Positions 9,401 through 16,710 of a stretch of DNA of 39,257 nucleotides are shown in pieces. Each line of letters opens with the position of its first letter. Position 1 is the first letter of the stretch. The DNA lies in contig NZ_JAPYZZ010000028.1 in assembly GCF_027460065.1 (NCBI RefSeq), forward strand, positions 1 through 39,257, given 5' to 3'. A program made the translations under genes and the position numbers. Under the pieces are notes generated by a model. The model searched no databases and was not told the origin of the DNA. It saw only the letters and a list, made by a program, of their open reading frames with translations. This DNA comes from Martinezella rhizogenes (lineage in GTDB: Bacteria; Pseudomonadota; Alphaproteobacteria; Rhizobiales; Rhizobiaceae).

Positions 9401-9553
9401 CCCCTCCCCTTCCTGTATCCAATCCCACAATTCATCGACCTCTTGAGTGGTCAAGCTGCCATCGTCCGTGGAATGAGCTTCAACGTACCCATCCACAGCC
9501 GCCATGAAAGCCCAAACGGACATCTCGTCACATTCGGCCGGGGTGAACCCCAT
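9389..9553 (-). CDS. Tail assembly chaperone, second frame (rcc01693-like)
   Basis: Reading the minus strand by hand gives an open frame in the -1 register relative to the GTA gp11-like gene, ending at TAG 9389-9391. The 54 residues from the ATG at 9553 include MGFTPAECDEMSVWAFMAAV, the pattern of the small alphaproteobacterial tail chaperones. The frame also stays open upstream of that ATG (KQLDALPNGKLRIAAIYG), overlapping the last ~15 codons of the upstream gene. It could thus be made either as a -1 frameshift fusion, as in lambda G-GT, or from its own start. I see no perfect X-XXY-YYZ slippery site, only GGAAAAC near 9632. Confidence 0.7.
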   Translation of the reverse strand: MGFTPAECDEMSVWAFMAAVDGYVEAHSTDDGSLTTQEVDELWDWIQEGEGLSP

Positions 9554-9585
9554 CACCGCGCCTGTCCCGTATATCGCGGCAATTC

Positions 9586-9966
9586 TCAGCTTTCCGTTTG
9601 GGAGAGCGTCGAGCTGTTTTCCTTTGGAATTGCCGCGTCGGCCTCCCCCACGGCCTCATCCGGCGCACCCATAAGAGCCGCCGCAAGTATACCCTGGGCG
9701 GGCAACAGATTGTCCATTGGCGGGAAAGCCTCGACGTAGGCGCGCGTCTTTTTCAAAGCGTCAACGGCCGTCATCCCGCCGCCTATAAGGCCAAGGCGGA
9801 TAACATTGCTGATATCCTCAATTTGCCATGCCCCGGTCTGGAGACGCTGCAGGATGACATAAGGGCCAGCATCACATTTTTCCTGAAGCTCTATCAGCTG
9901 CCCCCAAGCGAGACGGAACGTATACGTTCCGTCTCCCCAATCCAGCTCAATGCGGGCACTACGCAT
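9586..9966 (-). CDS. Tail assembly chaperone, GTA gp11-like
   Basis: 126 residues, beginning at the ATG at 9966 that overlaps the tail-tube stop. The body has the GTA gp11 layout: beta strands (WGDGTYTFRLAWGQLIELQE), a Cys-Gly-Pro segment, then helices with ISNVIRLGLIGGG. Known: proteins at this position act as chaperones for the tape-measure protein and are not in the virion. The last codons overlap the -1 frame of the next gene, which suggests programmed frameshifting or translational coupling. Confidence 0.8.
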   Translation of the reverse strand: MRSARIELDWGDGTYTFRLAWGQLIELQEKCDAGPYVILQRLQTGAWQIEDISNVIRLGLIGGGMTAVDALKKTRAYVEAFPPMDNLLPAQGILAAALMGAPDEAVGEADAAIPKENSSTLSQTES

Positions 9967-10415
9967 CAGCCACCGGCCGGCGTGACAACACGCGTCATCT
10001 TGCCGTCACTCTGCATGGAGACGTTGTTGGTAGCGCGGCGGCCGTTGTTCGCCCCGACTTCCAGCGTTTCCACATGCATTTTCCCGGTCCATGTGATCGT
10101 TTTGGCGGGAAATTCCATTTCGACTTTCGCCGGAATCGAGTCCACGCTCTCCCAAGCGTCCAGCCAAGTTTCGACGCTTTCAGCTGCCAGAACGCCTTCG
10201 CCGTTGATCGACATGGACAAAGAAACAGCATCGCGACCAAGCCAGTCCACTTCATCGGGATTGTCACAGTCGGGAATCTGCTGTTCCTCAAGCCCCTTGC
10301 TAAAGGAAATGGAGCGCTGGGAAAAACCGCAGGGCGCGGAATATACGATAGGGTTCGCGGCGTTTCCGAGAAGCACGCGAATTTTGCCCCCCTTGATGGT
10401 GGTTGGCTGCGCCAT
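9966..10415 (-). CDS. Major tail tube protein
   Basis: 149 residues. The N-terminus MAQPTTIKGGKIRVLLGN and the pattern of an acidic strand (CDNPDEVDWLGRDAVSLSMSINGEG) followed by a Lys/Thr-rich strand are typical of siphophage tail-tube subunits of the TP901/GTA group. There is no membrane segment or catalytic motif. It lies between the DUF3168 tail-completion gene and the tail chaperones, the standard slot. An A/G-rich leader of about 24 bases separates it from the upstream gene, giving room for its own ribosome site (AGGAGG just upstream of the ATG), as expected for an abundant protein. Confidence 0.88.
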   Translation of the reverse strand: MAQPTTIKGGKIRVLLGNAANPIVYSAPCGFSQRSISFSKGLEEQQIPDCDNPDEVDWLGRDAVSLSMSINGEGVLAAESVETWLDAWESVDSIPAKVEMEFPAKTITWTGKMHVETLEVGANNGRRATNNVSMQSDGKMTRVVTPAGG

Positions 10416-10439
10416 TGAATGGCCTCCTGTTCGATGTGA

Positions 10440-10862
10440 TTAGTGGTTTTCGACCCCGGCTCGAAAGGTCATGACGATCTGCGTCGTCAGGCCATCAGGC
10501 GCGCGAATATCCCGCCGCCCCTCGAACTCGAAATAAACGAGCGCGTTATCGGCAAGGGCAAGACTTTGCTCGTGAAGTCCGGCCTTGATCGCCTTGGCGA
10601 TTTTTCGACCTTCGGCAAAACCCGGATCACGCGACCATGCATCAATCTGGATAAACAGCTCCGAAGCGTCGATGCAGTCAAAATCCTCGGGAACGTCCTG
10701 AGTAGGACCGAAGGAAATATAGGGGAACTCGGCCGTGATTTTGCCGGCCTCCATTGGAACCCGGTCATATACCCGGTTGCCGACAAGCGCGGTAACGGCC
10801 GCGTCTGCGCGTAGAGTGGAAACAATTGCGACTTGCAATTCGTGAGTAGCGTCTAGTGTCAT
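10440..10862 (-). CDS. DUF3168 tail completion protein
   Basis: 140 residues from the ATG at 10862 (MTLDATHELQVAIVSTLRAD), four bases inside the end of the HK97 gp10-like gene; the longer frame to 10943 lies wholly in that gene. Hallmarks of DUF3168 are present: an N-terminal helix with L-x-ADAAVTALVGNRVYDRVP, a strand FPYISFGPTQDVPEDFDC and a C-terminal DGLTTQIVMTFRAGVE. Known: these proteins are tail terminators, at the tail end that meets the head. The position between gp10-like and tail-tube genes is canonical. Confidence 0.88.
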   Translation of the reverse strand: MTLDATHELQVAIVSTLRADAAVTALVGNRVYDRVPMEAGKITAEFPYISFGPTQDVPEDFDCIDASELFIQIDAWSRDPGFAEGRKIAKAIKAGLHEQSLALADNALVYFEFEGRRDIRAPDGLTTQIVMTFRAGVENH

Positions 10863-11323
10863 GATCCTTCCGCCACTTTCTTGATTGCCTGCCGGGTGGC
10901 GCGGCGTACAGCACGAACCGCCCGCCTTTTGTTGGAGCGCCAAGACACATAGAAGAACGGCTGGGCTGTCGTTCCGGGGTGCTGTGTGCCGGCGAACATG
11001 CCGCCGTTTTCATGCCGCGCGGTCCCAAACTCGACCCACCGAGCATAGAATGCCTCGCTGTTGCCGGCGTAAATCGTGAGCGTCATATCGTCCGAAGCCG
11101 TGGCCTTGACCTTGGCGAGAACCATCGACCCTTTTGGAGCCTTTCCCCATGTCCAGCCGATGCTGTCACGCAACGTCCCATCATCGACCGGCACAAGGCT
11201 TTTCATCATCGCCACAATGCGATCCGCCTGCCGTTCCATGGCAACCCTGATACGGTCTTTCGCAACGGCCGGCAGTTGCACGAGTTTGCGCTTCAGGCGG
11301 TCGAGGTTCCGAATTTTCGTCAT
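10859..11323 (-). CDS. HK97 gp10-family tail component
   Basis: 154 residues, with start and stop each overlapping a neighbouring gene by four bases. Sequence landmarks of the family are clear: a basic N-terminal helix (RNLDRLKRKLVQLPAV), then LVPVDDGTLRDSIGW, then FYARWVEFGTARHENGG and HPGTTAQPFFYVSW. The last pattern (VEFGT...HPG...QPF) is the signature of HK97 gp10-type neck/tail-completion proteins. The C-terminus is strongly basic. It probably acts at the head-tail joint during assembly. Confidence 0.9.
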   Translation of the reverse strand: MTKIRNLDRLKRKLVQLPAVAKDRIRVAMERQADRIVAMMKSLVPVDDGTLRDSIGWTWGKAPKGSMVLAKVKATASDDMTLTIYAGNSEAFYARWVEFGTARHENGGMFAGTQHPGTTAQPFFYVSWRSNKRRAVRAVRRATRQAIKKVAEGS

Positions 11324-11670
11324 CCGTCAGCAACCCCGCTCTGACAAAGGAAATCGAGCCAAAGGCGGTCGCGCGTTCGGGTTATTTCACGAATGTTATA
11401 CGAGACACCTGACCGGACATCCCGGACGCGCCAATCGGCGTTAACTTCCAGAGTTTTCCGGGAGGCACGCACGTAAACAATTTGGTTTTGCTGCCCCTGT
11501 AGGCGGCCGGCCAAGACGGCCTCACCTCCACGCAATGGCGTAAAACCGGCCCTCACCTGAAACTTTTCCACCCAATTTCCGACTGTGACGCCATCGCCCC
11601 TGTCGACTTCCTCTCGGACGTCGAAAGCAACGCAATGGAACAAATCACCCGCTGATCTGGTCGCCGCCAT
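11320..11670 (-). CDS. Head-tail adaptor / head closure protein
   Basis: 116 residues from the ATG at 11670 (MAATRSAGDLFHCVAFDV). The pattern FDVREEVDRGDGVTVGNWVEKF, a central RGGEAVLAGRLQGQQNQIVYVR and a C-terminal strand WRVRDVRSGVSYNIREITR is that of SPP1 gp16/HK97 gp7-like adaptors. Known: these small beta barrels close the capsid and connect to the tail terminator. Its first 26 bases overlap the small upstream gene, and it overlaps the gp10-like gene by four bases. Confidence 0.87.
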   Translation of the reverse strand: MAATRSAGDLFHCVAFDVREEVDRGDGVTVGNWVEKFQVRAGFTPLRGGEAVLAGRLQGQQNQIVYVRASRKTLEVNADWRVRDVRSGVSYNIREITRTRDRLWLDFLCQSGVADG

Positions 11671-11848
11671 CTGAAACCGCCTTTTTCGCTGGCCTAGTTC
11701 GGCCGCCAATCCAGACCGCTTTCCCGGCCGCTACCGCCTTCATGGCGCAATCTTTTTTTACGGTGCCTTCCCAGCCGGCTTTGTACTCGACCGTCACGGC
11801 GCGAACCGGCTTGTAATCAAAGTCCGAAATGAATCTGACGCTTGCCAT
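11645..11848 (-). CDS. Small head-tail region protein of unknown function
   Basis: 67 residues from the ATG at 11848, preceded by ATAGGTG. A second ATG three bases upstream is equally possible. The product is small and basic: MASVRFISDFDYKPVRAVTV at the start and KKDCAMKAVAAGKAVWI in the middle. I have seen similar short proteins in the connector region of rhizobial phages but know no function. It is tightly packed between the connector and the adaptor, so it belongs to the virion-assembly operon. Confidence 0.72.
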   Translation of the reverse strand: MASVRFISDFDYKPVRAVTVEYKAGWEGTVKKDCAMKAVAAGKAVWIGGRTRPAKKAVSDGGDQISG

Positions 11849-11855
11849 CATGCAC

Positions 11856-12452
11856 CTATCGATAGACGCGGTACGGCTGCAAAAGCGCATCGACCGCAAA
11901 AGGGAGATTGGTAACGTCCGCGCCGACGACTACGGCCTCGCGGTTCCGATACCAGTGAGCCACCAGCAGCAGCACGGCGAACCGGATAGGTTCGGGAACG
12001 TCGCTAACGAAAGCGCCGTCGTTATTCTTGCGGGCGCACCCGACTTTGAAGCGAATGAGGACGTTATCCCCGCGCCCGGAAACAAACGGCCATGAGCCTG
12101 AAACCGGGTAGACCCCGCCGATATCGGTTTCGTAATCCAAGGCTGGCAGCGTCTGATAGGTGCCATCCGCCCCTCGATATTGGATCGAGATCACGTCAAG
12201 CACTGGCGGAAACGGCAATGGAATGCCCCCGCACTCGCTTGAATAGAAGTCCTGCACGGCCAATTCCAGCGTCTGGATACCGAGGGCGCGGCCGAGCCAA
12301 CCAGTCGGGCCATCAATCCATGTCGTGGCCGCAAGGATAAGGCCCTCAACAAAAGGCTCATCTTCTTCCGGCAAATCGGCCAGATGCCGGCGAGCGTCAT
12401 CGAGCGACACAATCGGTTCCGGCTTTTCCACGACACGGATATCAGGGTTCAT
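11856..12452 (-). CDS. Head-tail connector protein (HK97 gp6-like)
   Basis: 198 residues, mainly helical at the N-terminus with IVSLDDARRHLADLPEEDEP, then LILAATTWIDGPTGWLGRAL, matching the gp6/DNA-packaging connector family. The middle has LPLPFPPVLDVISIQYRGADG, also typical, and the C-terminus PEPIRFAVLLLVAHWYRNRE is the expected helix. Known: a 12- or 13-fold ring under the portal. It shares one base with the upstream coiled-coil gene. Confidence 0.9.
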   Translation of the reverse strand: MNPDIRVVEKPEPIVSLDDARRHLADLPEEDEPFVEGLILAATTWIDGPTGWLGRALGIQTLELAVQDFYSSECGGIPLPFPPVLDVISIQYRGADGTYQTLPALDYETDIGGVYPVSGSWPFVSGRGDNVLIRFKVGCARKNNDGAFVSDVPEPIRFAVLLLVAHWYRNREAVVVGADVTNLPFAVDALLQPYRVYR

Positions 12453-12973
12453 TATTTGCCGTCCTTCTTGCCGGCTGATTTCTTGCCGGTTTCGTTGCTC
12501 GAACCATCATCCGCAGGCGTCACGCCATCCTTGCTGTCGAGCGCGGAAAGCTGCTGTTCAAAAATGGCGATGGCGGCGTCTTTTGCCTTGATGGCGTTTT
12601 CGAGACCGGGGATTTTCCCCAGTTCTTCGGCCTGCTTATCGAGCTGCGTACGCAGATCGACGATTGTGGCGTCACGATCCGCAACGGTTTGCACAAGCGT
12701 GGCGTTTTCGGCTGTCAGCTCGTCCAGCTTGTCGGCCAGAGCGCGCCCGGCTTTCTGGTTTTCCGCCTCGGCAGCCTTGGCCGCTTCGGCGTCTGCGAGC
12801 GCTTTTGCCTCGCGCTCTTCTTTGGCCTGCCTTTCGGCTTTTTCGTCGTATTCGACGTAAAGGCCAGATGCGACAAGCGCCTTAGCTTCTGACTTGTCTT
12901 CAGGCTCGATAAGATCGTCACGGCGAACATTACCGTATTTTCCAAAGCTACTGCGTACTGCTTTCAATTTCAT
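12452..12973 (-). CDS. Coiled-coil head-region protein, function unknown
   Basis: 173 residues starting at the ATG at 12973, with GGAGAAG just upstream. The frame continues back to 13048 without a ribosome site. Residues ~1-45 are basic then acidic (SSFGKYGNVRRDDLIEPEDKSEAKAL). Residues ~50-150 are an Ala/Glu/Lys-rich coiled coil, and the end is a Lys-rich tail with GKKSAGKKDGK. It lies right after the capsid gene, where phages encode decoration, connector-accessory or scaffold proteins. No motif allows choosing between these. Confidence 0.78.
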   Translation of the reverse strand: MKLKAVRSSFGKYGNVRRDDLIEPEDKSEAKALVASGLYVEYDEKAERQAKEEREAKALADAEAAKAAEAENQKAGRALADKLDELTAENATLVQTVADRDATIVDLRTQLDKQAEELGKIPGLENAIKAKDAAIAIFEQQLSALDSKDGVTPADDGSSNETGKKSAGKKDGK

Positions 12974-13037
12974 GGTTCTTCTCCATCGGTTCACAGAGCG
13001 GGCGGCCGAAGCCGCCCGCCTTCGTGAGCCGATGCAA

Positions 13038-14519
13038 TCAGGCTGCAAGTGCGGTCGTGAAGTCGCCCGTCACCAGAGCGCCGGGACGCTTGACGGCGAG
13101 TGCCAGGCGCTTTTCCGCGCGGACGGTCAACATGTTCTTGACGAAGTTGTCGCGGTCTTCCGAGGAAATAGCGACTTCGGTATCCATGCGGTCCCAAACC
13201 TTGGCGGCCATGCCGAAAGCGCCGACAAGGAAATCGTCCTGATCCATCGCGGCGGTCGAAACCACCGGGCGGCCCCAGAGCTGCGGCCCCATCATCTGGA
13301 CGATGGAGGCGAACAGATAGCGCTTTTCGCCATCCTTCATCAGCTCGATATCAGCCCAATCGACGGGATTGAGAACGATGCCGTCAGCCGGGTACTCGGC
13401 AAGCGACGCCTGAAGGATGGCAAGGCGAAGGACATCGACCTTGTTCTTGCTTTCGATGGTGATGCCAACAGGGGCAAGAAACGCGGTTGCCTGCGGAACA
13501 AGACCATGAAGGTTCTGACCCGTGCCGTCGCCCTTGAGGATCTGAGCTTCCTCGACAAAGTCGAGGCCATAACGCAGCTCGCCGTCAATTTCGCTCTGGA
13601 GCTGGGGAATATCGTCCATGGCCTGACGCGACACAGGAATCCAGTGAGCGATGGTGCGAACGTTCGCGTCGGCCGGTTCGTATACCAGATTGGATTCCGG
13701 CTTCATCTGGCCTTCCGCGACTGCGGCGGCCGCAAGAACGCGCTGCTTCAACCGCGCGTATTCGACGCTGTTTTGCGTGGTGCGACCCTGCTGCAAGAGC
13801 TGACGAATGAAGAGCTGACGGCGTGGCAGGCCGACAATTTCCGTGTCACGCTGCGGCGTCACCAGCGCGCCGGCCGAGCCGGTCGAGGTGGTGATAGCGT
13901 TATTGAGCGTGACGACAACCGCGCCCTTGGAGCCGTTTTCAACGAACTGCTTGACGCTATTGTGTTCCGCCACCATCTGGCCGAGGGATTTCGGCTCGTC
14001 CTGACCGCCACCACGGCGCGTCGCAAGGCGCTGCTCCAGATCGGTATTGCGGGTTGAAAGCTGTTCAACCTTTTCCGTCAGCTTGTCGTGGGCGTCGGAA
14101 AGCTTGGACTGCGTCAGCAGCAGCTTGTCCGCCTGCTGCTTCAGTTCGTCTGTCACCGTTCCAGACTGCTTTGCCTGTTTCAAGGCTTCCTCGGCCGTCT
14201 GCTTTACGCCGTCCGTCACTTCCTTCAGGCTGTTCTTGACATCAGCCAGAAGCTTTTCGATGTTCTGCGCCTCGTTACGGACAGAGCCGATGATAGAGCC
14301 GGGGACGGATGCCATCAGCAACGCGGCCGGAAAGGACGGCATGGATGCTTTGCGCATTGCCGGGTGCGCCCCGACAAGGGCAATCATCGCCATGGTGGGC
14401 GCGGGTGCTGCGCTGGATGCCATGGCGTGAAACATGTGGCCGGTCGAAGGCGCGGCGAACAGGGCGGCAGCGAAGAAGGCAAGCGCGATCGCTCCGCAAA
14501 CAATTGCGAATTTTTTCAT
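13038..14519 (-). CDS. Major capsid protein, HK97 fold, with signal-like N-terminus
   Basis: 493 residues. Residues ~80-170 are a long coiled coil (IEKLLADVKNSLKEV...), like the HK97 delta domain that serves as internal scaffold. The mature capsid domain follows, with landmarks TSTGSAGALVTPQRDTEIVGL, the E-loop/spine region and NPVDWADIELMKD. The protease gene lies just upstream. Odd feature: the start at 14519 has a good ribosome site (AGAGGA) and the first ~22 residues read MKKFAIVCGAIALAFFAAAL, a textbook signal-peptide pattern, followed by ~55 Ala/Met/Pro-rich residues. An internal ATG at 14315 has no ribosome site. The protease should remove the N-terminal region in maturation. Confidence 0.93.
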   Translation of the reverse strand: MKKFAIVCGAIALAFFAAALFAAPSTGHMFHAMASSAAPAPTMAMIALVGAHPAMRKASMPSFPAALLMASVPGSIIGSVRNEAQNIEKLLADVKNSLKEVTDGVKQTAEEALKQAKQSGTVTDELKQQADKLLLTQSKLSDAHDKLTEKVEQLSTRNTDLEQRLATRRGGGQDEPKSLGQMVAEHNSVKQFVENGSKGAVVVTLNNAITTSTGSAGALVTPQRDTEIVGLPRRQLFIRQLLQQGRTTQNSVEYARLKQRVLAAAAVAEGQMKPESNLVYEPADANVRTIAHWIPVSRQAMDDIPQLQSEIDGELRYGLDFVEEAQILKGDGTGQNLHGLVPQATAFLAPVGITIESKNKVDVLRLAILQASLAEYPADGIVLNPVDWADIELMKDGEKRYLFASIVQMMGPQLWGRPVVSTAAMDQDDFLVGAFGMAAKVWDRMDTEVAISSEDRDNFVKNMLTVRAEKRLALAVKRPGALVTGDFTTALAA

Positions 14520-14545
14520 GGTTTTTTCCTCTTTGTCCGAGCCTG

Positions 14546-15400
14546 TCAGGCGGACTTTTTGAATGCGTTGATTGTTGAAAGGAGGTCTTCGACCCCGGAC
14601 AGAACAGCAGCGTCTTGCTTGCTGGTTAGGGCAGCGTCCTGCTTGCCCCCTTTCAGCGCCTGAATGAGCTCACGCCGCTGAGATCGCGACATGTTCAATT
14701 GGGCGAGAAGATTGTCGATCTGATGCGCGGCTACGACCGCTTTGCCGTTCGCGGAGTTTTCCGGCGCTGCGGCAACCTCGTCAGCAGAGAGAAGCGTATC
14801 CGCAAAACCTTTGTCCACGGCTTCCGCGCCCCCGATCCATGTTTCTCGGTCGAGCATCTTGGCGACCTCGGCGCTATCCATGCCGGAGCGCGCCACATAG
14901 ATATCCACGGCCGCCGCGTCGAACGGCTCCAGAAAATCCGCAACCTCGCGCAGCTGGTGGCGGTCGCCAGAGGCAACCACCCACGCGTTATGGATCATCA
15001 GGAACCCGGCGCGGGCGATCTGGATTTCATCACCGGCCATGGCGATGACGGACGCGGCCGAGGCGGCAACCCCGAGGATTTTCACTGTCACCTTGCCCTT
15101 GTGTTCGCGCAGGGTGTTGTAGATCGCCAGCCCCTCGAAATAGTTGCCGCCCGGCGAATTGATGTTGACGACAACATCCTTGTTGCCGATGGCGCGAAGA
15201 GCGGCGGCAATCCGTTTTGCCGTCACACCTTCACCCCAATAATCCGCCCCGATGACATCGAGAATGGAGATCGTGTTGTCCTCGGACTCGGCAGCCTGCC
15301 GGATATCCGGGTTCCATGTCTCCAGCGCGCGGGCCGTGACCTTGGATTGCAGCCCCGGCCGAACGCCGATTGCCGCGCTGGGAAGTGCACGAAGTGTCAT
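14546..15400 (-). CDS. ClpP-like prohead maturation protease (S14)
   Basis: 284 residues. ClpP-fold landmarks: VNINSPGGNYFEGLAIYNTL near residues 85-105, the nucleophile Ser in LGVAASAASVIAMAG (~residues 110-125) and the catalytic His in FLMIHNAW (~residues 135-142). WIGGAEAVDKGFAD is the usual end of the domain. The C-terminal ~70 residues are helical and probably bind the capsid assembly. Known: cleaves the delta domain of the capsid protein. It overlaps the portal stop by four bases and lies directly upstream of the capsid gene. Confidence 0.93.
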   Translation of the reverse strand: MTLRALPSAAIGVRPGLQSKVTARALETWNPDIRQAAESEDNTISILDVIGADYWGEGVTAKRIAAALRAIGNKDVVVNINSPGGNYFEGLAIYNTLREHKGKVTVKILGVAASAASVIAMAGDEIQIARAGFLMIHNAWVVASGDRHQLREVADFLEPFDAAAVDIYVARSGMDSAEVAKMLDRETWIGGAEAVDKGFADTLLSADEVAAAPENSANGKAVVAAHQIDNLLAQLNMSRSQRRELIQALKGGKQDAALTSKQDAAVLSGVEDLLSTINAFKKSA

Positions 15401-16710
15401 GCTGCCGCCTTCTCTGTTTCAGTTTGGAGCCATGCGCGCATTGCGGCGCGGGCCGCGTTTCCGTCACTTGCCGCACCCAGCGCCTTCAATGGCGCCAGAT
15501 TTGTTTGCGCGGTCAGCTCATCGCCGCCTTCGACGCGCGGAAGGTTGAGCTTTGCGCGGCCTTCGTTGCGGGTCATCAAGCCGTTTTGCGTCATGGTCGA
15601 GAGGAAGGCGGCCTTTGCCGCGCTATCCATCTGCAAGAGCGCTTCGCGGTTGAACTCGGCATAGCGGCGGCGATTGCCGGTAGGCCGAATAAGCTGCTTT
15701 TTGATCCGCGCCTCGATCCTGTCGCAGAGCGGATCAATGCCGAGCGTCAGCCATGCCAGGAGGATTTGCTCAACGCCACTGCCCCACATGGTCTGTCCCT
15801 GCGCAGCATGGCCGATGATGATTGGCGGCACCCCGAACCAGCGGCAAATTTCCTCGACGGTAAAGCGCTTGTTCTCAAGCATCTGCGCATCGACAGGCGA
15901 GAGCGAAAGCCGGTCATATTTCAGGCCGGCTTCAAGGATCATCAGCTTGCCGGCATTGGACGAGCCAACAAACTTTTCCATGATCTTGCCGAGGTCTTCA
16001 CGCTGCTTTGCGTCCAGAACCTTATCCGAAGATAGAACGCCGCTGGCCTGCAATCCCTTTCCGAACAATCGGCCGGCCGCCTCATCAATGGCAATCGCGG
16101 AACCGAACGCCTGAGAGCCGAACCGGATCGGCGACAAGCCAACGTCGCCGCCGAACCCGAAGCCTTTCAGGTGAAACACCTTGTCGCGCGGCAGCACTTC
16201 TGTCTTGCCGCGATCATTGAAGGCATATTTCAAGACGTTTTCCGCGTCTCGGATCGGCTCGCAATGGGTGCTTGGCAACGGCTGCAAAGCGCTCAAACGG
16301 GTGCCGATTTCGACCTTTTCCGCATACCCGTTCCCGGTTGTCATCATCCACGCGACCATGGTTTCCCAAAATTCGAGTGGCGTTTGATCTTCGTTCGGGC
16401 TGTCGCACAACACTTCGACAAGACTATCGTCGGTGTCGATTTTCACGCGGTCGTCATTGCCGCGTTTCTCGTAAATCGAAAGCGGAAGACAGGAAACCGC
16501 CTGCGCCGTCAGTCGAACACATGACCAGACCGTGGCGAGCTGCATGGCGGTGTTGAGCGTCACAGTCTTGCCGGCATGATTGCTCATACCGAACGCGGCG
16601 GCCCAGCCGGCACCCTCCTTCAGGTTCAACCGCTGTTGTTTGGCAATCAGCTGGTCTTGCGACATGTTGGATGGCGCGGTGGCGCTGCCCCGCTTCTTTT
16701 TCCCGGCCAT
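15397..16710 (-). CDS. Portal protein, HK97 family
   Basis: 437 residues. The family signature is plain: LNTAMQLATVWSCVRLTAQAV near residues 52-72, SLPLSIYEKRG-like sequence, TPLEFWETMVAWMMTTGNGYAE near 110, then ENKRFTVEEICRWFGVPPIIIGH near 285, and EARIKKQLI with FNREALLQMDSAAKA near the end. Known: forms the dodecameric DNA gate at one capsid vertex and binds terminase. Its ATG overlaps the terminase stop by one base (TAATG). The N-terminus is Lys-rich, as usual. Confidence 0.95.
   Translation of the reverse strand: MAGKKKRGSATAPSNMSQDQLIAKQQRLNLKEGAGWAAAFGMSNHAGKTVTLNTAMQLATVWSCVRLTAQAVSCLPLSIYEKRGNDDRVKIDTDDSLVEVLCDSPNEDQTPLEFWETMVAWMMTTGNGYAEKVEIGTRLSALQPLPSTHCEPIRDAENVLKYAFNDRGKTEVLPRDKVFHLKGFGFGGDVGLSPIRFGSQAFGSAIAIDEAAGRLFGKGLQASGVLSSDKVLDAKQREDLGKIMEKFVGSSNAGKLMILEAGLKYDRLSLSPVDAQMLENKRFTVEEICRWFGVPPIIIGHAAQGQTMWGSGVEQILLAWLTLGIDPLCDRIEARIKKQLIRPTGNRRRYAEFNREALLQMDSAAKAAFLSTMTQNGLMTRNEGRAKLNLPRVEGGDELTAQTNLAPLKALGAASDGNAARAAMRAWLQTETEKAAA

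Noticed and set aside
12894..14057. Long plus-strand open frame of 387 codons opposite the capsid gene
   Set aside because: It lies antisense to the clearly coding capsid and coiled-coil genes, has a composition typical of a shadow frame and resembles no family.
14699..15664. Plus-strand open frame of 321 codons opposite the protease and portal genes
   Set aside because: Shadow of strongly recognised minus-strand genes; no ribosome site or promoter.
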